64,000 nt of DNA from Branchinecta lynchi (Eukaryota; Arthropoda; Branchiopoda; Anostraca; Branchinectidae): assembly GCA_023053575.1 (NCBI GenBank), contig JAKZAP010000004.1, positions 23,179,252-23,243,251 of the forward strand. Direction: 5' to 3'. The position numbers and the translations under genes are program-made. Each line of letters begins with the position of its first letter. Positions within the stretch are counted from its first letter, which is position 1. Positions 42,744 through 54,700 of the stretch are shown here, one piece after another. The notes under the pieces are model-generated. The model was not told the origin of the DNA, searched no databases, and saw nothing but the letters and a program-made list of their open reading frames with translations.

Positions 42744-45700
42744 CTGGGAAAAATTATCATTACGTCTGGAAACGAATGCTTTTCTTCAATAGTCAAATCC
42801 CTCGGTACCTAAAGCGGAATATCTAATAGAGATAAAAAAAAAACAGAATACACTAATGAACGAACTGTATGAAAACAAAGAGAAAGGGATAAGTCAGCCA
42901 AGATCTATTCTACCAATACTTCCGCCAGACGATATTCGGCCAATATCATCTGCTGCTGAAAACCGCTCGAATAAACTCATCTAACTTATCGGTTTACCGC
43001 GATCAAATACGATTTCATCAGCTTCGGCTGACGAAGTAAGATAACCAAAGTTAGGCCGCATAACTAGCTAAACAATAAAACATTTCAGGCCGAAAGCGGC
43101 CAGTGCACAGGCGGCAAGCGACGATACAAGGCACTAGCGGTCAATCTGATTTGGATGGAGCACTAGGTAGTGTAAGGCCGCGATACTTTTTGTTTAAAGG
43201 GATCCCCCCCCCCCCATGAACTGGACACGCCCGATATGACGAACAGATATCAGTTGGAACAAAGGTTCACTGTATGACACATGACGATATTGCCCAATAG
43301 CTTTCGGCATATAAGTGGCGATAGACTTTCGGAGCTTCCCTCCGACGACCACTCCCTTTTCGCCGACAACAATCGTAGAGGGAGGAAAGTCCCCACCTCC
43401 TTAGCTTCGCCCGAGTATGGCTAGAAATGTCTTACCAAGGAATAGGCTGGCCCGCAGCGTAGGCGCATTTGCTGTTTGGGGCACAACAGTAGTCCCAAGA
43501 TCCACGTTCGTCGGTTTCACACCACCAATATCCCATTTTTTGGTTTTCTTGGCAGCGTCGGACACACTTAACGCCGCTTGCTGATACGTCAGTACCGCCA
43601 TAATATCCTAAAAGAAATTAATGTCAAAACTGGCGCTGGTCCCTTGTATTTGAGACTGTAGACTTCGCAATCTCTTCTTTCTGATTGCAGACGTGTATAA
43701 CCTGCTCTTATCAAACACATCTGTTGTTAAATTTTGTATCCGCTGCGAACTCTCTATAGAGAAAAATTAAAAAACTGTTATCTTTAACCTACTTTTCGAA
43801 GTAGCGAAGTAGCTTCCGTAGTAGCGAACCCGCATTTTCAATACGAAAAGATGAAGTTTTCTTTCCCTAAGCTACACGTTTCATCCATGGACGACTTTTT
43901 TTTTGTAAACTAAGGTTCGACGATATTAGTTAAGTTATTTTCGAGATGTTACTGTTCTGTCTTACATTCATCTATTCAGGCAGAAAAATAAATTAAACGA
44001 ATTGCATGGAGATAGCCATCTATGATAATAATAATGTTTATAGCTGTATTATACTTTTACAGATAGCCGCACCGCCCTTACAGATCTTTACCTTTACTTA
44101 ACCTTAAAGAACACCTGAATGAAGAGTACCAAGTATCGTCCCTATCTGTATGACTTCCGTTAACATCGCCTGCAGAAAACCCAATCCAAATACGAAATAG
44201 TGTTTCCAAGCTATGATTTTGCTCCATTCTGCATCTGTCCTTATTTCAGTACCGAACAATATTAGAAATGAACAAATGTCTCCAATCAACCTTCTTCTGG
44301 AATATGTTTTAACCAGTGAAGCCCAAACCTATATCTAGAAGAAATTCCAACACGATCCGGCCAGCTCTGTACAAGACTTGAATGAACTACGCTTTTTGTC
44401 TTGGAGTCTGCATGTGCAAACCTCCAGAAACGAACATCCCTGTTTTGAAAACGTCACGCTCAGGAGAAGAATGCTCTCCGTGGCCATGTCTGTAAATGTA
44501 TTCTCCATGGTGTGGTGAAGTATGGTTTCATTGTTCGGGTGTCCTTTAATCGCTCCGAAGTGCAAATTAAGGTAATTAACAGTCAAATTAAATGGCAAAT
44601 ACACTGCGATTTCGCACTCTGTATATTAGCTTACAAGTTCATGTGGTAAACAAGGTATTATCGAACCGAGCGACTGTCTCAAATCAATCTTTCATAGTAG
44701 CACTAGTCCTAGTGAAATGTTTGTGCGTTGCCGAATCAAAGTTCCCAGAAAAAATGGTTACACTGCGCATCCAACATGCAACAAACACCTGTGCGGTGCA
44801 GTCAACAGAGGAACCAACTGACAAAGAGACACTCACAGGCCAGCACAGCCTTTGCCTCGTAATTGGCGAAAAGGTGGACTATCTCTGTGACCAGAGGACA
44901 CGCTACCACAACAATGCAGCTGTGGCATTCTACCTTGAAGTACCGAAAGTAACTAAAGAAGTATTTGTCGTTTCCACAATCCATTGGCATGTGCGTGTTG
45001 ACGCTTGTAGAACAGCTTACTTCTGATCTTATCTGCTTCGGGTCCAACGGTGTGGACGCAGAGGGAGCGATACAAAGCTTACCGTTGGTATTATATCCAA
45101 AGCCACCATCTCCATAACCTTCGCAGCCACCTCGCGTCGACCTTGTATAAACATGGTAGTCGGGGTCGTAGACAAGTTCACGAGAGCGATCCAGCTCAGT
45201 TGCTTCCCATAGACTTAGCTCACAGTTGGTCTTAGGTATGCCGTATCCACTGGAGCTGAAACGGAAGCTAAACGAGCTGCATTTATACTTCGTGGTACGG
45301 CTGCATTCTTGTTCACACTGTACGAGGTTACGAACTGGGAGGGACTCCTTGATTGCCCGATCATCAATGCGGCTGTTTGACTTATAGTTTACAAAGCAAC
45401 CTGAAAGGAATTTCGCATTCACAGGTACCCTTGAGTCTTTTGCCTCTATTCCAATCTAATCAACTATCCATCAAAAAGGTAATCGGACAAGGATTTGATT
45501 GTTCGTCTTCACTTCAATGCGCATGTCTGTCCTACATAGGACACTAGGTATTATGCAGTAGAGGTATGCCTCTTTGAACGTTAGTTAACCTTGGACAATA
45601 CATTTATAGGCTAAACTGTGAAATGAACAAGAGCTAGAAGGTCATATGGCACTTGCAAGGATGGGTCAAAGGATGAAAGTAGGAATCTGCCAATTCGTGG

Positions 45701-48700
45701 TTTTGTTGTGATCATTTGTAAGCAAAACGCTTCAGATAAGAATCATCATGGGCACTTGGACGAGAATTTATCGTTTGATAATATATCCATGAGTGAAAAC
45801 ATACAGGATTGTTGACTCAGGTTAACAAGCAAATTCTTAAGCTCAAGATAAGAAAAAGCACCAAGTTTATAACCATATATAGTATTTTATTTTTGCACTT
45901 GGCTGAGTTGGCTGTGATGGTGCAGACTTTAAGGGCACTAGAAATTCATTTGTAAGCAAAGCTCCTGGGGCAGAAACGATGATGGGCTCATCGGAATTAT
46001 GAGAATGTATATTTTGCTCAAAACAATATTTTTGTAGTTCAAGGAATTAACTTGTAAGCAAAACCCTTGAAGCAAATGGGCCCTTGGGCATCATGAATAT
46101 ATCTCGTTTGGTTAAGATACGCACTTTAAGGAAGCTCGAAGCTCATTTCTAAGCAAAATTCCTTAGGCTAAAATGATCATGGGCTGATGGGGTAATGAAA
46201 AATTTTGCTTAAAGGTATATCTTTTTATTTCTACGCAAATTTCAAATTTCTAAGCAAATCTTGCCGAGTCTCTAATGTTCCAGCCAAGTTTCGTCATCCT
46301 AGCACATCTGGAAGTACCTTAACTTGCGATCACCAGAATTCCGGACCCCCCCCCCCCTCCAAACCCTCCCACAGTGCCCGAATCCGTTCTGGGTTCTGTC
46401 AGTGATGTACCTAGTTACTTTTTTACACCTTAATTGCCTCACTACCCCAAAGTAAAGAACCGTAAGGATTTGTCCGATAATACAACTACATAAGGTGTCT
46501 TAACCTATATTTTATGAACATTAATTTCTTCGTTCTAAAAGTACAAGCAGAATCATTTCAATCTTCATGATAAATTGTTAAACTGATGTAAAGAATTCTG
46601 TTCGAATTCAAATAGTATTTACAATTATTTTTTCGGACTTTATTTTACTTTTTTACAAGGAGTCGAATATGTCAAAGCTACATTTTCTATCCGAAGGAAT
46701 TATGTAAGTATCAAATTGGGATTTCCATTATTAACAGGAATATCAATAAACACGCTTTACTTAAAGGTTGATCCTATTTTTTTTAGGTCCTAGTAAAGTT
46801 GAGAGAATTCCAAGTTTAAGGTTGAAAAAATAGTTGTAAATACTGTTTGAATTCGTACCCTTTTTCTCAGGCACCTTATCTTATATTTAGAAGTCTAATT
46901 CTTCTTGAGGATCAAATCCACATTCAAAAGGCTTACACGATACTTATTATGTAGTTGCTCATTTTCACTTTTTTACAAGGAGTCGACTTAGATACCCTAC
47001 TATTCTATTTAGTGGTCTTTGCTACATTAACAACTCTCATGAGCTAATATTATTACTAAAGAACCAATTGAATTCTTTCTTTAGTCTTCAAAAGAGCGGA
47101 TTCCGCACCTTAAAGAATTTAAACTTAAACTTTCTTGTTTCATTACAACAATTTTGAATAGGATCCCACGAGTAACTAAAAAAGAACGGGAACCCATCTT
47201 TATTTAGTAATTGACTTTCTATGTCAATTGGATTAATAATTCTTCCTATATCTTTTAATCAACCAGTACGGGAGAAGAAGTGTAATTTCTACGTAAAAAA
47301 TAAGAAACGTTTTCCCTCAACATTTTTTAGGATTAGCTGGGAGAAGAAGTGTAATTTCTACGTCAAAAATAAGAAAGGAAAAGAAAAGTAAATTAATTCT
47401 CGAAAAGAATTTAAAGCTTTATTATTCATATGTTCAGGAGTGGTTTTCATTTACTTTTCTTACACCAAACAGGATCATGAAGCTACATATATAAATATAA
47501 CTAAAATTCCCCCTAGGAAGATAAAAAATAAGGTAATATTCAAAATCTTAAATTATTAAGTAGCTAAAAAAGAAATAATACTTCCAAGATAAAAAATTTA
47601 AGGTACTCTTTTTTATATAAATTAATATCTTCACAGGGGCAGAAGCAGTCTGCCTTCTCTCCATTAGATCGAATACCTCTATTTGTATGATCGGTAGGAC
47701 CTAAAAAAATAGGATCACCTCTTATGCTTGTTCTTCCTACCCGAACGCTCCACTCTAAGCGTGCCATACGATTTTTGGTTCCCCCTCCAGCTCCCACCCA
47801 CATTCATCGGATGCGGTCAAGACTTGTAATGGGACATCTAAAACTTGAGGTCGATTCAAATATCAAGTTTCATTAAGATCCGATTACCCGTTCCAAAGTT
47901 ATACATACCTCAAGATTCAGGATCCCACCTCCCTCCACTCCCGCCACGGTGGCCGGATTGGGGAAGTAACTATTTCCAAGTTAGTTTGGTCGGGTCCCTG
48001 ATACGCCTGCCAAGTTTTATCGTCCTAGCACTTTTGGAAGTACCCTAACCCGAGAACAGTGGACCGACAGACAGACAGACTAAAAGTGATCGGTATATGG
48101 CACTTGAGCGAAGCTGCAAAGGCCATAAAAACCGAAAAACCTACTCATGGGTTCTTAGGAGCCCTTAATTAGTTACTTTGGTTGACTGGTAGACGACCTT
48201 TGTCACAGCAATGTATGTTAAACGTTAACTAACGTTCAAAGAAGTTATCTCTACTAAACGTTGCAGACTTTGGAACAATGACCCTACCCTAGACCACTGG
48301 TATCTACACAGTTTTCGAATGATGATCCAAACCTAGATGTGTATACATCAATCTTGTCAAGGCAGTGTGAAGGAATAAATCTGCAGGTTTCTGTTAGCTT
48401 CAACGCCCACGAGGGACATTTACGATCCCACGACTCAGTGTTAAGTTTCTTTCGACGTAATTAAACTCAGAACGTAGACCTTCTTATGACCCTATTGTGA
48501 CGAAACTTTCCTGTTGGCCAGACAAAGTAGTTCCCTACGGGAAGCAGATACGTCAGCTAGGATATTCTTCACTGATATTCCGGCCCTTCTTGGCAAGGGT
48601 CCTTTCAGGCTGTAGCTGGGAGAGGACCTCTTAAAGGCCGAAATCCGTTATGAGTTATATTTTACTTCTACTGTATCTAGACTATTGCCTATATCTAGTT

Positions 48701-51700
48701 GCCGCTGCCCACTACATCTTGCTATCATGAGGAACAGTAAAAAAATGGTGAACAAGTAAACCCACGTAACGGGATCGCTAGTTTATCTTTCGGTCGACAG
48801 TCCTGTTGCAAGAAGGCCGAAATGTAGACAACAGACAAATGCGTAGCCGATGTGAAGCGCAAAAAAAAATAATCTGGATTCTGGACTAGCATTATTTTCG
48901 GATCAAACGACATCACCGCTAAGGGCAAGCTAACAAAGGACCGTCATGTTCGTATGATAACTGTATCATCACGCTTTCTCATAGACGTAGAGCGATGTAT
49001 TATCTTTTCGGAAGCGTTCTCCTTTACGATGGATGCAAGTTACAAGTACGCAGGTAAGGTGCTAGACCTGCACAAATTTTGCAGACGATTTCGACTTACT
49101 GTCAATGACTACCGAATCATAGTCATCCGCTCCACCGCCACCGTAGTTCTCACAATTTCCTGAAAAGCCAGTCTTATGCCAAGTGTCGTAATCGCGGTCC
49201 TCCACCAAGTCTCGACCAGCGCTAACGTCCACGTCTGTCAGTTCGCAATTGTTCGAGGTAACGCTGCTGCTCCCATAATATCTAAGGAGTCATAGAAACA
49301 GTTAGTAGCTCAGGTGCGCGCTGGCCAACATGGTACAGACAAAGTGGCACGGAGGCAGGCCAGATGCAAAGATTTGTGTCAGCAGCACGAACGGGTGGCT
49401 AGCCCCATCGGAATCCGGCAAGACCAGAAAATCGCAAAATAACGAATTATCTCTACCAAAGTGAATGTGGTGGTTACTGTCGTGAATGTGGTGGTTACGG
49501 CATGCAACAGGTCCCCACTTAAACCAAAATCCAGAGAAAAACGCAAACTGAGATGCGGGCAAATCGAAGGTAAGTAAGTAAGTAAGTAAAGTATTTATTT
49601 CCCGTATTTTCCACTTAAGAACAAAACGGAGAAAAGGGTCGAAGCTGAACCAGGACTGCTGTTAGTTCGTTCACAGACCTTGATAACTTGGGGACCGATA
49701 TATGTGAAAAATGTCAATACACTAAAAAATCTGTCACGCTTTGTTAAAAAGTTTCACGAATCCTGGAATAAAACTTTTTGCATACCCTAGAACTAACCAC
49801 TCGTTCTGGTCGATTTATAATATTTTAGTAGGGGGGAGGGAGGATTTGAGAGTGGAGAGGGTGAGATACCATGGCTGAACCGAAGTCAGTGCTTAGCTCT
49901 TTTAAGCGCTCCTGCAGTGTTTTGAGGTTAAAGTATTTTACAAGGTATGAATATTCCGGTCCACTATGAATAATAAGAAGAGCCCACTTCTGTATTCTTT
50001 CCAATTTGTCTCATTATTCCTGCAATAATGAAAAATGCCAAACAGGCGATGCGTATTCCATGGAGGGTCTAATGGAGGAAGTATAAACTCGTAGTAGGTG
50101 ACATTGGGGTATTTTCATTTTTGAAAGGAGTTTCAGGCTTTGCAATCCCACATTGACACGTTTGCATGTCCTGGCAGTGCGCTTCCCATTTTAGATATGG
50201 GGTTATGGTACCACCCAGTAACTTAATATTCCTCTGCCTTCATTTTTCTAGTATTTCTTCTTTGAAAGCAGGTTTCGAAATTAGGAAAGAGATAGTTAAA
50301 ACCGCTGTTTTCATGAAGTTAACTTCATGTCGCTTTCTGTGCTACCCTCTTGGATTATTAGCTTAGCATTACTCATTTGGAAACGATGACAGATTTCAAC
50401 AATACTCAAGTCGTCTACATAACTTTCCACGGTTTTCCTCATTTACTGCCAATATCATTTCCCATCACCAACAAGAGCTAGAAGCTCATATGGCACTTGC
50501 AAGGCTTGGCAAGAGGATGAAAGTAGGAATTTGCCAAGTCGTGGGTTTGTTGTGATCATTTGTAAGTAAAACTCTTGAGATAAGAATCATCTGCAATCAA
50601 AACCCTTCAGGCAAAAATGATACTGGGTCCTTTAAGAACATGAACATGTATAGTTTGGTCAAAAGTATTTATTTGACTTTTCGGTTAAGATGCGCACTTT
50701 AAGGGTGCTAGAAATTCATTTCTAAGCAAAACCCATGAGGCAAAAAATGGTCATGGGCTCATTGGGATCATGAAAATGTATATTTTCCTTACAGTATTTG
50801 TTGGTACTTTAAGGTTAAGATGGTACTTTAAGGGATGGTCGGATCTTCATCTTGTCAAGTCTGTTATGTTCAAGCCAAGCTTTATCGTCCTAGCATATCT
50901 GGAAGTACTTAAATCGCGATCACAGGAATTCCTGACCCCCCCCCCCTGCCCCTCCAACTCTCCCAGAGAATCTAGTGTTTATGCTTGTTCTTCCCACCAA
51001 GCGTCATCTCAATCACAAAACTTCCAAGACCCCCCCCCCCTGACTCCTACCACATTGATCGGATACTGGCTGCACATGAAATGGGACATAGTTCCATCCG
51101 AATATCAAGTTTCATTAAGATCCAATCACCCGTTCAAAAGTTAGACGTACCTCAGCATTCCGTATTCCTCTTCCCTCCACTCCCTCCCAGATGGTCGAAT
51201 CGGATAAACGACTTTTCTTCACTTAGAATAGTCGAGTTTTTGATATGCCTACCAAGTTTCATTGTCTTAGCACATGTGGAAGCACCTTAACTCGGGATCA
51301 CCGGAATTTCGGAACCCTCCCTCCAACTCCCCCCACAGTTTGGGCTTGTTCTTCCCACCGAGTTTCATCCCGATCCGTCCTCTCTGAACTTTGTCACACG
51401 ATTTCCGGCCTCCCCCTCCAACTCCCCCAAAATTCACTGGATCCGTTTCGGACTTGAACTGTGACATCTCAGACACGAGGTCTTTCCAAATACCAAGTTT
51501 CATTAAGATCCGATTCCCCGCTCAAAAGTTATAAATACGTCAATATTCCCGATTCCCCCTCCGTCCACTCCACCCACGGTGGCCGGATCCGGTAAGTGAC
51601 TATTTCCAAGCTAGTCTGGTCGGGTCCCTAATATGCAGTTTCATCGTCCTAGCGTATCTGGAAGTACCCTAACTCGCAATCACCGGACTAACCCACCGAC

Positions 51701-54700
51701 AGACCGACCGACGGAAGAGTTACCGGACTTACCGGTATATGGTACTTGGCCGGAAGGCAAGTGTCATGAAAATAGGAGAGGACCAAAAAGAGTCTCCTGT
51801 GGCCAGGGCCGTATCCAGGGGGGGGGGTTCTAGCGCCCCCCCCCCCCCCCGAAACATACAAAAATAACCGCTTCTTATAGACTTTAACCCCGTCTATTTT
51901 GGTTCGAACCGCGGGCAACCCCCCCCCTCCCCCCCAAACAAAAAAAAAATATTTCCTCGATACGGAACTGCCTGTGGCACTCCACAAAAATATTATTTTT
52001 CTTACAAAAAATTAAATGAAGTCGAACCCTTTCGGAAAGTAAATTGCGATTAAACTTATCCATCATCTAGGTTCTTAAAATACAATCAGTTAAACTGACT
52101 AGTTAATGGGGTGTAGACGACATCGGTCTGTTGCCGTACTGTCTTCAATCTAATTTACCAAGAATTTTATTTGTTAAAAGCAGACCCTAGTTTCCGAGGA
52201 CCGAGGTGTACTTATTTTTTATGGCACTTGCCTTCCGGCCAAGTGCCATATACCGATCACTTTTCCGTCGGTCGGTCGATGGAACTTGGCAGGCGTATCC
52301 AACCAAACTGACTAGGAAACAGTCACTTCTCCGATTCGACCATCGTAGGAGGAGTAGAGGGAGGGGGAATCCGGAAAATTGAGGAACGCGTAACTTTCGA
52401 ACGGGTGTTCGGATCTGAATGAAACTTGGTAAGTGGAAAGAACACATGCCTCATATGTCCCATTTTACGTCCGGACCAGATCCGACTACTGTTGGGAGAG
52501 TTGGAGGGGGGGGGGGTACCGGAAATACTGGGAAATGCTTAGAGTGGAGGGATCTGGATGAAACTTGGTGGGCAGAACAAGCACAGATCCTAGATTCAAC
52601 CTGATCCGGGAACTGCGGCGGGGGGGGGGGGGGGGGGATGCAAACAAAAAATACTTTCGAGTGAATGATATACTTTTATGACCCAAGGGCCCATGATCAT
52701 TTGTGTACCTGTGGTTTTGCTTACAAAATGGATTAATAGCCCTCTTAAAGTGCGCATTGTAACATTTGTAACCACTATAACTGAATGGAATATTTTTTTT
52801 TTTACTAAACCATACATTTTTATTAATCCAAAATACCCATAATCGTCTGTGCCTCAAGACAGCGCAAATCTTGGCTGAAATCCTACCTAATACATATGCT
52901 TGCAAGTGCCAAATGAGCTTACAACTCTTGTTGTTTTTCGACTGGCTAAGAGGAATGCAGAGTACACGCGCATGGTAAAAGGCCAGGCCTTACCTCTGCC
53001 TTACCGCTCATTTTGCGAATAAGGCTGAATAACCATAGAGCTGTTAACAGCAAAGACATACCTGAAGCTAAAGGATCGGCAAGTGAAGGTTCTCAGTCGC
53101 AGACATTCCTCTTCACAGTCAAGTGGCGTCTTAACCCGCATAGTTTTTCGGACGAGACGCGGTAGGATTTTTATACCAGTTCGAGTCTTCTTGAAGCACT
53201 CTGAAAAATAACGTTCCTTCTGTAGTTCCCATGAGATATTTCTTCTACTAAAACAAGACAAAAGTTTCGGCAGGATACCAGATGAGGAAATGTTTTTAGT
53301 GGTCTGTTTATTTATGACCGACCCTCTCTTGTGCCCGGTCTAGCTGACTTTCAGTATTTGGTCTTCCGTGTTCACGTTATTTTGTGGAATTCATGTTCGC
53401 GAACCATGATAGGTGTCAAGTTGAACTCTGGTATGCATATTGGCATTCGGGACTAGATGTCCCCCCCCCCCACCCGGATGCAGCTGGGTGGCAAATGACT
53501 TAAGTTTGTGACTTGACCACGGCTGGAGTTAGTCCCCCCCCCCACCAACCCGGAGGCAACTATTGCCAAATGACTGAAGTTCTTCACTTGACCACGGTTG
53601 GAGTTAGGACGATGAAATCACGTGTACTTATAGACCTTAGGTCTGGAAGTGTCTATACAGTTGTCCCTCCCCAACCCCCAGTTAGCGGGCAACTGGGTCC
53701 AGATTGCCCAGATACATCATTTCGTAACTCGACCATAGTTGAAACTAGGACGACATAATTTCGTGTAGCCTTCTCAGAGATCCCAGGGTCTGCAAGCATC
53801 TGCAAATTCAGAATCTGCAACAAAACTAAGCTTCCATCGTGATTGCCAGTCTAGAGTGCCCTAAGATTGCTATTAATGTAAGAGAATCATCACCTTTCAC
53901 TGGTTTACATGGTATAAGCTGGCAGGGGTGGCCCGAAGGGGGGGGGGGGTGATTCACCCCCCCCCCCCCCTGCCTTTTGCCAAGTCGTATCAGTCGTTTC
54001 TTTTGGACTCGTCGAGGTCCCGGGCATTCATTTTAATTAAAAACAATCCGAGTCGTTTAAAAAAATTGTTACTTTCGGCTCGGCCCAGCTTCAGTCATAA
54101 AAACCCGTCCCTAAAGACCAGCCGAGTCGTTTAAACCAGGTTGCATAACCCCGTTAGGTCGGAGACATGCCAGCTATTCGGCTACCTTTTCTACTCCCAT
54201 GTGATTTGTATCTGCCTCACTTGGGTATCAGTCGTTTATTTTGACCTCGCCGAGGTCCCGGGCATTCATTCTAATTAAAAACAATCCGAGTCGTTTAAAA
54301 AAAATTGTTACTTTTGGCTCTGCCCAGCTTCAGTCGTAAAAACCCGTCCCTAAAGACCAGCCGAGTCCTTTAAACCAGGTTCCATAACCGCGTTAGCTCG
54401 GAGACATGATTCAGGGTGGCAGCTATTCGGCTACCTGTTCTACTCCCATGTGATTTGTATCTGCCTCACCTTGGTCTTTCAGATTTTAGCCTGTCAAAAT
54501 TACAATAGGTTAGTTGTTAAAGTGAAGTCTGACTAGATAACACTGGATACCATTAGCAAGGTAATAACAAGCAGGGGCTTCACGACCGGGGGGAGGGACG
54601 CCCCCCCCCCTCCCACACAATGTTTTCGGCCAGTCGGTAAAAAATAACCAAGTCGGCTCGAAGCGCCACGATTTTTCGTCAAAACAGCTAATTTTGTTCA

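Noticed and set aside
44592..45026. 144-codon plus-strand frame opposite the PAN 3 exon's 3' flank
   Set aside because: It lies in intron sequence of gene 2 and shows no domain.
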